Part shown: one piece after another, positions 48,869-60,662 of the stretch
How the letters are laid out: the number at the start of each line of letters is the position of its first letter
Numbering within the stretch: position 1 is the first letter of the stretch
Origin: Stropharia rugosoannulata
Lineage: Eukaryota > Basidiomycota > Agaricomycetes > Agaricales > Strophariaceae
Direction of reading: 5' to 3'
NCBI GenBank assembly: GCA_028532985.1
Contig: JANCIK010000011.1
Span: 1,302,001 to 1,366,000, forward strand
Length of the DNA stretch: 64,000 bases
Program-made: the position numbers and the translations under genes
Notes under the pieces: model-generated
Databases searched by the model: none
What the model was told of the DNA's origin: nothing
What the model saw: only the letters and a program-made list of their open reading frames with translations

Positions 48869-49257
48869 GTTGGCTGACCTCTTTTGACCGGGCCTTACAA
48901 CATGAGCTATTCCTTTTTATTTGAAACGGTATCCATTGGATGTGTCCGATCCATGGGTAATAGGACTGCTGAGTCTAGACTTGCTACCGCATTGGTGACT
49001 CGGTATACAATCGCAGTAGCTGCGGCATGGTTACTTCGCATAATTCACCGCTATCTGCAGTACGCCGCTTGTATTTAATGATGCAACAGTTGTTACGGTC
49101 AAGCTACGGCGCTAGTGTAAGCAGAAGCTTCGTATGTAGGCAGTTGCACCTCGCCTTGTCAAGACGCAGTCTAAGGTGCTGCAGCCTGCGTTCCATTCAT
49201 AACCTTCCTGATTTGTGTTAGCTCTGGTTATTCATGTGAGCTATAACTGTGTTATAA

Positions 49258-49268
49258 GGCTATAAATT
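49258..49268 (+). promoter_or_regulatory. Probable TATA box of the second DUF6698 gene
   Basis: GGCTATAAATT lies about 45 bp upstream of the ATG at 49308. The stretch between the RMI1-like gene and this site shows no gene. Confidence 0.4.
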
Positions 49269-49307
49269 TCAACATATTGAGGCGGCATTTATCTCACCTG
49301 CTCCAAT

Positions 49308-50887
49308 ATGTCTGATGCTCTGCATCCGGCTGGCACCTCTTTGCTGACTCCAGCGGTATCCAGTGGATCAACGTTTACAGATACGTCTAATGATCATAAT
49401 GAATCAGTCGATCCTGAAGCTGCAGAGACTGAAGTTGCAGAGACGCAAATTAAATCCCTGAAATGCCAGCTAGCTGCCATGACAGAACAGATAAACTTGA
49501 GCAATAAGCGGCGTTCTAGGAAAATCCGGTATGAAAAACTACTTATCATATATCACACTCAAGCTCAAGTTTTTAACAGGACCACTATGAGTTTAGGACG
49601 CGGAATATGTCGTTTAGCCACGTTGTACGACAGTGTATCCAGCGTACTTGACGAAGTAGACACACAAAAGTCAGAGCCCCCAGGGTCTGTATTTGACCGA
49701 AGGTACATTCTTCCATTTAACAGAGTATTTATTCTCAACACTCCGAGGTTACAGCCGACAAAGATTGGGTGCTGCATGGCCTCTTATCTTAGATCTTGTC
49801 CCTTCTCTTAGCCAACTCCTCAAAGAAGAAGAGAATGTTGAAGTGATAGTTGGTTACCTTCACGAAGTATGTTCCGGCCCGAATTTCATGATTTCCTGGC
49901 ATTTTAATTTTAATTTCCCCAGTTACAACACGGTGCCAATAGTGCACGCAGTGACGATGTTAATCGAATCAAAGCTGAAATGTACTCACGAATCAACAGC
50001 CAGTACAAACCAGATATCCTTCTCCATAAAAACGACCGTTCGAACCGGGGCATTCAACATGATGTATGCAGAGCACTGTTATGCCCTGTCACCTTCAATT
50101 GGGATGACCTTGAGTACAGATTATAGACGGTGCCCTGTTAATCATGAGCTAATCACTCACTTTCAAACTTAGGGTCAGAGCAAACATTCGAAATAGTAAA
50201 GAAGGGTTTATTATCAACACCAATTATTACCTGCAATGCTTGTATTCGACACCACCTGCTAATCTCAAGCGCATTGAAGAAGGTTTTCTTCGCAGTAGTC
50301 TACTTGTCCAGGTATTTTTTCTATAACAAGTTGTTACCTTTCATAATATTATGATATCACTAGGTCTACGCTGCAATATTTACATCCCCATCATCGGCCG
50401 ACAATATTGCAGTAGAGCCCGAGCTAGGTCATCAACCTACCCGCCGATTAAAGTCAAACAAATCAACAAAATCTTCTGTATCTACGCTTTTGGGCATGAA
50501 TGGAATAGTCACCGGCCGATCTATTGCGTATGCTGCGGTTATGGTTAGCACTTTTATCCATCTGTGTTTATCTGCTAATCTCTTATTTAGCTCGTCTTCA
50601 ATCTGACTGATGCCTCCCAGTGGATCTACAGTCACAACAACTTTAGTTTTGTGGAATTCTATAACTTTGTAGTTGACTATTTTGAAGAACCCCGCAGTGC
50701 AGCTTCAACCCGCCGTGTTAAGGATCTTCTCCAATGGTGGAAGAAGTAAGCATTTCATCTACCCAGAGCTCCAATGGCACAGTATTAACCACACTTCTAT
50801 AGGAAAATCTTCCCTCAGTTTGTCTCTGTGTCTAGTGATACAAATGAATCACATAAAATATTACTGCAACAAGATGATGACTACTAG
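49308..50887 (+). CDS. DUF6698 family protein, second copy
   Basis: Same plan as the gene at 27824-29421. MSDALHPAGTSLLTPAVSSG leads to a coiled stretch (EVAETQIKSLKCQLAAMTEQ) and MSLGRGICRLATLYDSVSSV. After an intron (about 49703-49754) it reads SRQRLGAAWPLILDLVPSLS, then LQHGANSARSDDVNRIKAEM, VRANIRNSKEGFIINTNYYL, EEGFLRSSLLVQ, AAIFTSPSSADNIAVEP, GMNGIVTGRSIAYAAVM, VFNLTDASQWIYSHNNFSFV and LLQWWKKKIFP. All introns I placed keep the frame to the TAG at 50885. It differs from the first copy in most loop regions, so the two diverged some time ago. Function unknown. Confidence 0.75.
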
Positions 50888-51315
50888 TATATACATTTTT
50901 TAATGCTCTGGCTTCATATTTTAATAGCTTTAGAATGCCCCAACCAACGTTAGGCTATTCAAATAATTGCAGACTCGGGACAACCAGAAACCCCAAACTG
51001 TTATCAAAAGCCAACTTGAAGTGTGACGTGTAAGGAACTATAGATTTGAACGGGCAGTGGTAGAGCAACTCCCGTCACGGTGAAGAAACATGCAGCGGCG
51101 CAACAAGGCAATACTACTATTAGTAGTACTACCTGGAACAATGCGGTGCGATTGAGATGTCAAATATGCTATTATTACGGCTACTAAACAATACATAGTG
51201 CCATGCTTCTTCTTGCTATACCGTTCGAACGCTGCGCCTTGAAAGATTTATTTCTTGACTCGGAACACGCCCACCTCACTCCCTTTGCCAACACTACTAG
51301 ACTCACCCCAAGCCA
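50888..51315. other. Intergenic, no gene seen
   Basis: About 0.4 kb. A small dyad with TACTATTAGTAGTACTACC lies near 51115. Nothing else is supported. Confidence 0.4.
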
Positions 51316-52366
51316 ATGAAGGATTCCACTCATTCCAACTCGAAGCCACCAAGCAGCTGTTCGAGTTTCGGACTCTTGGAGTCACCTACAGCAGGTAATG
51401 AGCCAATACCTTTAATTTTTGTCATGATATTACTAGTATCACTGACTGATTGTTTGTCGATTGTAGCAGCAGCTTGTCTCTTGGCTACTCCAAATGCCAC
51501 CATCGAACCCATCAATGCAAATGCTACAAGCTCCAACTTACCACCACAAGTCCGTCCTAAGTTTAGGCCGGCACCTCCAATAAACCAAGCGACCTCAGGT
51601 GCAGCAGGTACTTCCATACTTGTATTATGACTAGTACTACTACGACTCAACCGTTTATTGATGGAAAGCAGGTCTAGGCTCGGCTGTGGCAAATCATGCC
51701 CCTGTCATCGGACTCTCCCATGCAAATACTAGCTCCAACTTGCCACTGCAAGTCGTCCACCCTAAGTTTAGGCCGGCACCTCCCAGAAATCAAGTGAATG
51801 CAGCAGGTACTTACAGACTTATGATATTACTACTGGTACTAAGACTCAACCATTTGTCTATGGAAACAGCAGGCCCTTCAAGACTTACACATGTGGACAA
51901 TGATAGCAACTTTGTTGACCACACTGAGCTCAACCCAATCCCGCAGCCAAACTCCAATGAATTTCAATTTCAATTCCTTTCAGAATCTAAGCGCCAGGAG
52001 ATCGAAACATGGGTTGATGCCGTTGAACGTGCGCAGTTCACGGTGAAACTTGTGGCAGATCAAGAAGCCATGAAAACTCTCCCTTTTATTATACTACTCA
52101 ATGTTACCGACTGGAGTATTGCTCGTGTGATAGCCAGACACAACCCAGCCGTGTGCGATGAGATTGAGCGCATTGAAAAGGAAGCTGACTTCTTGACGAA
52201 CATGATTGATCATTCAAAATGCCACCAGGATCCGGAGGTGGTTCAACACTTCGAGAACCTTATCGGAGATTTGGACGCACTTTGCATGGCACAACTGCCA
52301 ACGATTCGACGTTTCGTCCCGGACTATGAATTGAGGAAAGACAGAGCTGACTGTAATGTGGCTTGA
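51316..52366 (+). CDS. Unknown protein with tandemly duplicated exon
   Basis: Exon 1 reads MKDSTHSNSKPPSSCSSFG. Exons 2 and 3 are near repeats of each other: SSNLPPQVRPKFRPAPPINQ versus SSNLPLQVVHPKFRPAPPRN. Exon 4 (about 51872-52366) reads GPSRLTHVDNDSNFVDHTEL, SESKRQEIETWVDAVERAQF, MKTLPFIILLNVTDWSIARV and EEIERI-like helices to DYELRKDRADCNVA. The introns after exons 2 and 3 are also alike (both GTACTT..., with a CAACC(G/A)TTT..TATGGAAA core before the acceptor), so an exon plus its intron was duplicated. The C-terminal region is helical. I do not recognise the family. Confidence 0.55.
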
Positions 52367-54217
52367 GCATGGATTAGTATTGGCTGCATTCCATCTTCTT
52401 GATACATCTTGACACAGCCCCTGTATTTCTTTATGCCTTTTCAGAATACAAATACTAGGTTCAATGAAAATCTGAAAGACCATTCTGCTAATTCCAGTTA
52501 AAAGTGCTCTCATTTATTTTTAGGAATTATGTTGGAACACAGGCAAACCAAATCTATAAATAGTTTGACCCGCCTGATACCATCACGTAGTGATCTTGTT
52601 TGAACCTGGGAGTATGCCAAGTTCAGGTACTCACTATCTGATCAATTTGTCTGCTACCTTATTACAATGTCCGGTCAATTATTTTTTAGAAGTTGTATAC
52701 ATCATATAAGAATATATTCGTTACCATTTAGTGGTTCTCTGATATGAAATTTTTATGCTATACCTACATGTGAATAATCATACTACAGTCTTTTCATACA
52801 GTCTTACAGCTCCTTGTTGTTATCGTAGCTTCTATGTGGCCTAAAGACATGCAAGCTGGAATACAATTGATAGAGGCTGTGCCATGCTGTCTATTACGTG
52901 AGTACATAAATCTTGCATGCTTAAAGAATAAATGTTACAAGACTCTACATAAGTGATTCTACTTTACTCACATAAACCACTTTGACAGCAAGTTCTAACA
53001 AGTAGCTAGTAGTCTCAGTGCTACATTCTCTATAACTGAGTAAATCTATTGAAACCTCTTGTCTAATCAATATAGACTACATTATGTTATCTAAACCTAA
53101 GGATAGTTACATTTCCTAATATCATGGGTTTACCTTACATCCTTTATGCAGGAATGATTGAGTTGTAGCAGGACATAATTGTTTACAAAATCATAACCAA
53201 TAGCCATGGTGTTACAGCAATATAACCTATGAAACAAAAAGAATTGTGTTATAGCCAGGTATCTTATAGATTCTAAAAGAAAGGGAGCATATATTTGACC
53301 ATGGAATGTATTTAAACTATGGGAATATTTTGTTATATAATAGCCTACCAATATTATAAGCAATTCGATCCAATTATGAAGTCTACAGGTACCACGATAA
53401 AGTCATTACAAGACATGTTGTAATGTTTTAGTAAAATGACATCAATTATAGCACATTACAGCAGTTATAGCGGGTTGTACTACATTATAGGATTTCCCTC
53501 ACACACCTGATGCTGCTCGAGGTGCCGAAATGCCGAGCAGCCCTGCCGAGTCTCCGAATCTACAATCTACAATCTATCCGGATTGTTTCGGTCTTCTGAG
53601 CGCAACGGTGAAGTCCCTTTGATAAGATAAGATGTTTATGTAAGCCGCATGATTGTTTACGCGTCACCGGCCATGCGCGTTGAATGCGGCTCTCCGACGT
53701 TCAGTGGAAATCAGTGGAAATGCACAGGCCTTGCATCCAAAACATCCCGGACTTTGTTCTTCACTACACCTCAAATCTGCGCCAAACGCTGTCGTATGAC
53801 CTTGCAAATCGAAATGTCGTCCTCAAACGATCCTCTCCAGGTGGGCCAGCTAAGTACCGGGCGTTGTCGCCTACCGAACCCGTCAAAGGTATTGGCATAT
53901 TGCAGAATCTACCAGAACGATGATCGATGATGCATGATGCATGATACCTTGCCCCTCTGCGAATTGAGACAACGGATTCCCGACTATCAGCGCTTCTCAG
54001 CGCCCATACAAATCACCTTTGGAACACCTGCTTCTAAGTTTGCATCCAAACAGTCAGTCCACTGAGTCAGACGCTTCTTGCGTAATCTGCACGGCTCTGG
54101 GGGTAAGTTAGCCGACTTGCCTACTTGCCTTGGACTCCGCGACCATCGACCTGCAAGTCCTGAAGACGCACCGCACCCCGTAGCCAGTGTCTGAACCCGC
54201 ACGACACAGACTTAGAG
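52367..54217. other. AT-rich gene-free stretch with repeat-family fragments
   Basis: About 1.85 kb. 52.4-53.5 kb is AT-rich and non-coding. At 53542-53581 lies the inverted counterpart of the 30984-31023 motif, and at 53618-53635 the GATAAGATAAGATG string shared with 7455-7472. 53649-53930 has two overlapping open frames of about 80-90 codons without a recognisable domain. I do not call them. Confidence 0.5.
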
Positions 54218-55225
54218 ATGGGCCAGTTCTACGATGAGATCCCGGCCTTCCTTCTATCCTGGATCCAGGAGCAGAAGATGTTCTGGGTGGCGACCGCCCC
54301 GCTCAGTGGGGACGGGCACGTTAATGTGTCGCCGAAGGGATTTCAGGGGACGTTCCACGTAGTCAGTCCGACGAGGGTTTGGTATGAGGACATGTCCGGG
54401 AGCGGTGCGTGCTCAGCTTGGTGCCTATAGCTGTCCTTGCCCGCTCATGTGAGATAGGCGTCGAGACCATTGCCCACCTGAGGGAAAATGGGCGGATCAC
54501 CCTCATGTTTACCGCCTTCGAAGGTCCGCCGCGTATTGTGCGCCTCTTTGGTACAGGTATGTGGGCATCGTGTGGTACTACATACAACCCATCCATACTA
54601 TATGCATTGTTCTTGCAGGGACTGTCCACGAGTTTGATTCACCCGAGTACAACGCCCTCATCCCATTGCACAGCCGTCAGCCGGGGTCACGCTCTGCAAT
54701 TGTTGTTGACATTCACAAAGTCGGATCTGTACGTGCAGTACGGGTTCGGGTGGTACGAGTCATTAACGCAAATATGATCCATTCTATTTATAGTCATGTG
54801 GATACTCGATTCCATTTTACACCTTCAAGGCAAACCGCATGAAGCTGCACAACATGGCCGCACGGAAAGAATCTGCAGACATTGAGGCTGAGTCGTGTGC
54901 AGCGGACAATAAAGCCGCTGGGCCCGCTACGGTCGCTGATGCCCCGCCCCTCCCTGAGAAGGGCCTCAAATGGTACTGGAAGGCCCATAATGCGCAGAGC
55001 ATTGATGGGCTACCGGGCTTGAAGGACGCATTTCGGTCGTTGACTACTTTTGACGAAGAAGTCACTCAGCGAGATTGGGGCAAGGACGACGAGAGTCTGA
55101 ACAAGTCGAGCCGCTCAGCCGGCCCCGACCTCAAGATTTTGTTCGGGTTTGCTCTTGGAGTAGTCGTGTCCGGGCTTTGTATGAAGCTCACGGGGGACAC
55201 TGGCGTGAAGGAAAGATTTTGGTAA
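54218..55225 (+). CDS. PNPOx-type FMN-binding protein with C-terminal membrane segment
   Basis: MGQFYDEIPAFLLSWIQEQK starts a split-barrel domain of the pyridoxamine 5'-phosphate oxidase-like superfamily: MFWVATAPLSGDGHVNVSPK, then GRITLMFTAFEGPPRIVRLF and ALIPLHSRQPGSRSAIVVDI. Three introns (about 54405, 54557 and 54730) join in frame. The 'W..TA...G..N.SPKG' and 'R...F.AFEG..RI.RL.G' patterns are typical of the fungal branch of this family. A long C-terminal extension contains YWKAHNAQSIDGLPGLKDAF and a hydrophobic stretch (LKILFGFALGVVVSGLCM) that may anchor it in a membrane. Substrate unknown; binding of FMN or a related flavin is expected from the fold. Confidence 0.8.
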
Positions 55226-55758
55226 ACGAATGTTAACTTTTTTACTATCTGAAAGGTGCGTAATTTACGACATATAAAGCGTTCAATACTCATGTCTACG
55301 AACTTCCATGGTTCTGTTCTCACAGTGAAATGTGTGTATTGTTCAATGATGTAAAATGACGAATTGATAAGTAGTTCAAGTTTTGTTTATAAGTTCGGTA
55401 TTCTATCTGTGATGGTCACATTCAATCAGCTTTTCTCGCTGAACAAACTCCTTGATACTTGTCCAGTGACTATTTCACAAGGTGTGAATTCATCGTGCCT
55501 TCTGATAAGCAGTTCTCTGCTTCGAAAATCCTCTCACGACGAACGACATTATCTTTCAAACCCGCAAAAATAACCACAACGGTCATGCGTAGAACCATAT
55601 CGCGAACCACTATTTAATCGATGCCATATGGCGCAGTGTGTAATTACATACATACTACCTTCTTCCAGCTCTGTGGGGTCTACAGATTCCGTGGCGATTC
55701 GACAATATAAAAATCAGTGCCGCGCATTTACCGTGCGGTCGCCTAACCGACACTAACC
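55226..55758. other. Intergenic, promoter side of first carboxypeptidase
   Basis: No gene is seen. A TATA-like ATATAAAAAT lies about 53 bp upstream of the ATG at 55759. Confidence 0.4.
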
Positions 55759-57903
55759 ATGCTATTCCCCAAGTCAATAAGTTATCTTTTCTCTCTTTTC
55801 GGGCTTCTAGCACAGGTGGTGAACACTACTCCGATCGCGGAGCCAGATGCTTTGCGTACGCCTAGTGTTCAGCGCTTCGTGTCTCCGAGTAACCCCGACG
55901 TATCTTTGCGATTCGTGGCCGACTCAGGCGTCTGTGAAACGACTCCTGGGGTGCACCAGATGTCAGGCTATATTGACGTCGGGACAAATATGTCGATGGT
56001 AGGCAAAACTCTTTAAATAAACATTGGTATTGACTGGTAACATTTTCTAGTGGTTCTGGTTCTTCGAATCTCGAGAGGCACCTGAAACTGCGCCATTTAC
56101 CCTCTGGTTAGATCCTTTACTATTTGCAATGTGTTTCAGTAAAGTGCTGAAAATAATATCTCGCTCTCGCGCTTATTTAGGTTGAATGGAGGGCCAGGGT
56201 GTTCCTCTATGATCGGTTTATTCCAGGAAAATGGACCATGCCATGTTAATCCTGATGGTGCTAGTACCACTATCAATCCTTTCAGGTTATTCATTCGTCT
56301 GCTCGTACACACTCTAACTGACACATTCCGCGCCGAATGTAAGCTGGAACAACATTAGCAACAGTGCGTTTTTGTAGCATCAACTTGTTAGCCATCATTA
56401 TTGATATCGAGAACCGACTCTAACTACTTAGTGATTTACATCGACCAGCCTATTGGAACTGGGTTCTCGTTTGGGACGGACACGGTCAACAGCACCTTTT
56501 CCGCTTCTCCGTTTGTGTGGCAGGCCTTCCAGGTCCTGTTCGAGAGTCCCCAGTTCCGGAAGTTCCAGCGGAAAGAATTTATTTTCGCGACAGAAAGCTA
56601 TGGCGGACATTATGGCCCCGCGTTTGTGACGTTCTTCGACCAACAAAACAAGCTCATCGACGAGCATAAACTAAATGGCGTGAAAATTACTGTCAGCGCT
56701 TTGATGATCAACAAGTCAGTGTCCCCGTCCACTATTATTCTTCATTCTATAGGCTAACCATGTTAAAGTGGCTGGTACGATCCTCTTATTCAAAACAAAG
56801 CCTATGTCGATTTTGCGACAAACGCTCCTGGCTATGGACAACTTCAATCAGACGAGGTTATTGCTTCGTTGAACCAGGCTTTCTTTGGTCCCGGAGGATG
56901 TCAGGAACAAGAACAAGCGTGCTTTGCCTCTGGAAATAGTTCCGAGTCGAACAGCATATGTTCGACTGCGGACAACTTCTGTGTAATTAGCTGTTTAGCG
57001 TTTACACCTTTCTATTGCTGACGACAGATACCGCAGGTCGAGAACGTATTCGCACCGGCCGTGGGTAACCGCGACTCGGACGACCTGCGTCAAACATCGC
57101 CTGCTTCGTTTCCTCCGGAGTTCTACGTCAATTTTCTGCACTTGGACTCCGTGAAGACTTTGATTGGGGCGAATTCGACTTACCGCGAATGTGCGAACGC
57201 ACCAGGCTCTCTCTTCCGGACGACCGGTGATGTGTGTACCATTTATACTAGATACTAACATATGCGTTTGTCTCGTCTGTACTGACGTGTCGCGCTAGGA
57301 CGCACGGACATTGTTACCACAACTCGCTGACTTGGCCAATTCGGGCCTCAAGATGTTAATCTGGGTATGTTACTTAGGCTGGACTCTATGCCACAACCCC
57401 TTTTTAACCTGTCATTCGTTCCATTAGGCGGGAGATGCCGACATCAAGTTAGCGAAGTTGTCTTCCTCGTCCAATTGCAATAGCGCTAACTTTGACTTTC
57501 CTTTTAAATAGTTGCAATTGGCTCGGTGGCCACGCCTCAGTACTAGCAATGGATTGGTTCGGGAAAGAGCGACTCGCTAACACACCGCTCAAGAATATAA
57601 CCATCAATAGCCAGTCTGTTGCGGCAGTCCAAAATGTTGATAACTTCTCATTCGCGTCCGTCAATTCCACTTTCCATATGAATACCATAAGGGCTAACAT
57701 CGGAGCGTACCTAGGCGTGTATATCAATCTGGTCACGAAGTGGTGAGAGCCTTACTACTTTTATGTTCGCGGGCGCTGATCATCAATAACAGCCGGCATT
57801 TCAACCTCAAGCAGCCTTCGAAATATTCAAACAAGTTGTTCATGGAGAACAGTTGCACTCGGTCACCGTCGGCGACGAAAATAGAGGAACTAATTCTACG
57901 TGA
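55759..57903 (+). CDS. Secreted serine carboxypeptidase (peptidase family S10), copy 1
   Basis: An N-terminal signal peptide ([20 protein letters not shown]) leads to the S10 fold: [19 protein letters not shown], the oxyanion block [39 protein letters not shown] and the nucleophile motif [13 protein letters not shown]. Later come [20 protein letters not shown], the aspartate region WAGDADIK followed by CNWLGGHAS, and the catalytic His in VYQSGHEV after an intron near 57670-57710. The last exon reads [20 protein letters not shown] and stops at 57901. Ser, Asp and His of the triad are all present. About ten introns. These enzymes remove C-terminal residues from peptides outside the cell or in the vacuole at acid pH. 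Copy 2 begins 387 bp further on. Confidence 0.9.
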
Positions 57904-58289
57904 TGTAACTGTGATAATGAAAACGCCTCATGATAACACGGGTACGGCATTCCTTTCAAAGATTATTGGAGTCACATTTTGTGCGTTTGTTCTATTTATG
58001 AATACAAAGATGATTATACTCAAATAAATGCTACACTCTTATCTTACACCCTGGATATGCTGACCACACTGCATCTGCTTCCTTGTTCTTCTCATGGGAG
58101 TGCCGACAGTAACAAACGCTAAAATACATCGACGTGTACCGCCAATCCACGCCGCCGTTATCGCACCACATGGTGACTGATTATGTCAATAAAAATATAT
58201 TTATCGTAACGGATTAAAAGGATGAAGCGGTTGAGCGCGAGGTTCAAATAGCGACCAATTTTGTTCAGGAGCCGACTTGCAGACCCATC
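57904..58289. other. Spacer between tandem carboxypeptidase genes
   Basis: Presumed 3' UTR of copy 1 and promoter of copy 2. No further feature is seen. Confidence 0.4.
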
Positions 58290-60451
58290 ATGAAAGACAA
58301 TACCACATCCTCGTTTTTCATTCTGTTTATCCTCCTCTTCTTTGGGGCGACAGCGACAGCTACAGCAATTCCTGTAGCTGAACCCATGCTCACTCGATTT
58401 GCTTCAAAGAACAACCCAAACGTCTCTTTGCGATTTGTGGCGGACTCTGGTGTCTGTGAGACCACGCCAGGGGTGCATCAGAAGTCGGGATATATCGACG
58501 TTGGTACAAATATGTCAATGGTGCGTCCTTCGAAGTCCTTGTTATTCACATAGCATGTTGACCTGACTTGTTGAACACCAGTGGTTTTGGTTTTTTGAAG
58601 CACGGAATGCTCCTGAGACTGCCCCATTCACACTCTGGTAGTGTCTGTTATGATGCCACTACTTTATATTGTCTTCTTTTTGCTCAGCATGCTATACATA
58701 GGTTGAATGGTGGTCCAGGATGCTCTTCGATGATTGGATTATTTCAAGAAAATGGGCCTTGCAAAGTCAATTCTGACGGCGCAACTACGGTGTTGAATCC
58801 ATTCAGGTGAATACACAGATTCCGTTTAATCATCGAAGCACTCAAAATGGTGTTCCTCTTCCTCATTCTAGTTGGAACAATATCAGTAACAGTAAGTTCA
58901 ATCAGCACTTCAAAACAAATCCTCCATTCGTCTGCTTATAAACACTCTCAGTGATATATATTGACCAGCCCATTGGAACCGGGTTCTCATTTGGAAATGA
59001 CACAGTCAACAGTACAGTATCTGCGGCCCCTGCAGTGTGGCAGGCATTTCAGATCCTTTTCGAGAGCAAACAATTTTCGAAATTCCAGAGCAGAGAATTC
59101 ATTTTCGCAACGGAAAGCTACGGCGGCCATTATGGTCCTGCGTTTGTCACTTTCTTCGACCAGCAAAATGCTCTCATCGATTCAGGTGAGATTGTGGGAG
59201 AGAAGATAACAGTCAGCGCTCTTATGATAAACAAGTACGTCTTCATTTCCTGTAGCAAACGTTCCTGAATGGAACGTCTGTTATTTCCACCCGTACGTGT
59301 GATTAGTGGTTGGTACGACCCGCTTATTCAGAATAAGGCGTACCTGGATTTTGCGACCAATGCACCTGGATATGGCCAGCTTCAGCCAACATCCGTGTTG
59401 GAACAGATGAATGCATCTTATTTCGGCCCTGGAGGATGCTTGGAGCAGGAAGAAGCGTGTTATGCTGCAGGAACTGGCCCAGAATCTAACAAGATATGTC
59501 ACAAAGCTGACAATTTCTGCGTAAGCCCTGCGTTTCTGACTTTGAATGATCTCATTCTTTATACTTATGACAAACGATCTTCGACTCTCTTTTAGGTTGA
59601 CAATCTTTTCGTGCCAGCAGTTGGAGACAGAGACTCGGACGATCTTCGGCAGAACTCTTCCGCTCTTTTCCCTCCTGAGTTCTACGTGAAATTCTTGCAT
59701 ACAGCCTCCATTAAAAAGAAAATAGGGGCTGAAACAAGGTACCATGAGTGTCCCAACCCGCCCTTTGAGCTTTTCGAGAAGACGGGTGACGTGAGTCTGC
59801 CATCTTAACGTATAAATACGGTTGCCAAGACTCACAAAAAACGAATAGGACGCAAGAACTTTGCTTCCACAGCTTGGCGCATTGGCGAACTCGGGGCTTA
59901 AGATTTTACTTTGGGTTTGTACCTTCCATTGATTTTGTAAATTACGCTTAATCAGTTCGTGTATAATGGTATTTTGAATAGGCTGGGGATGCGGACATCA
60001 AGTTAGTACTTTGTTTAAACATACATCAATCCAACTAAAAGGGTTACCGGTTACCTTTCGATACTTATAGTTGTAATTGGCTGGGAGGACACGCTTCAGC
60101 TCTAGCGATGAATTGGACCGGCAAGGACAGGCTTGCGCAAACACCATTTACGAACATGACAATCAATGGATCACCGGTCGCAGCAATCCAGAACGTCGAT
60201 AACTTCTCCTTTGCGTGAGTTTTCACAATTATTGTTTATACCCTGCAAGTTAAAAGCAAGTACACATGTTGAATAGTCGGGTATTTCAAGCTGGACACGA
60301 AGTAGTATGTCAAAGTTTAAGCCATTCGTGATGAGCACTTACGAAGTCGCCGCATAATGTTTTACAGCCAGCTTTCCAACCCCAAGCAGCATTTGAGATT
60401 TTCAAACAAGTCGTCAACAAACAGCAGCTTCATTCAGTTCAAACATCTTGA
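58290..60451 (+). CDS. Secreted serine carboxypeptidase (peptidase family S10), copy 2
   Basis: A tandem paralogue of the preceding gene with the same exon plan. It has a signal peptide [39 protein letters not shown] shared with copy 1, [67 protein letters not shown] and FQAGHEV. The last exon ends [15 protein letters not shown]. The triad residues Ser, Asp (AGDADI) and His are present and the introns join in frame. Several N-glycosylation sequons (NGS, NMT, NAS, NSS) fit a secreted protein. The two proteins are similar along their whole length but differ in introns and third positions, so the duplication is not brand new. Confidence 0.9.
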
Positions 60452-60662
60452 CGTGTTGCAAATAGAACTCCACATTCAAAAGGCGTGGTGTAATGGATAC
60501 AAACATGAATTGATAGTCGCAAATTTGTACGGTTGCCCATTTCTGGGGAGGTTGAATACACGCTGAGAGAGGAAGGAGTCGTAAGTAGTACAGAAGCATG
60601 GTAAAGCAACAGCTTTATTTTGAAATCAAAACGTGACATTGTACCTGGGTATGTATGTAGCA

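Noticed and set aside
49681..49760. Frameshift in the second DUF6698 gene
   Set aside because: An intron from GTACAT (49703) to the acceptor GTTACAG (49754) restores the frame, giving SRQRLGAAWPL.
53649..53930. Overlapping 93- and 79-codon frames as a small gene
   Set aside because: Two frames compete, neither has a recognisable domain, and the segment is next to repeat-family fragments.
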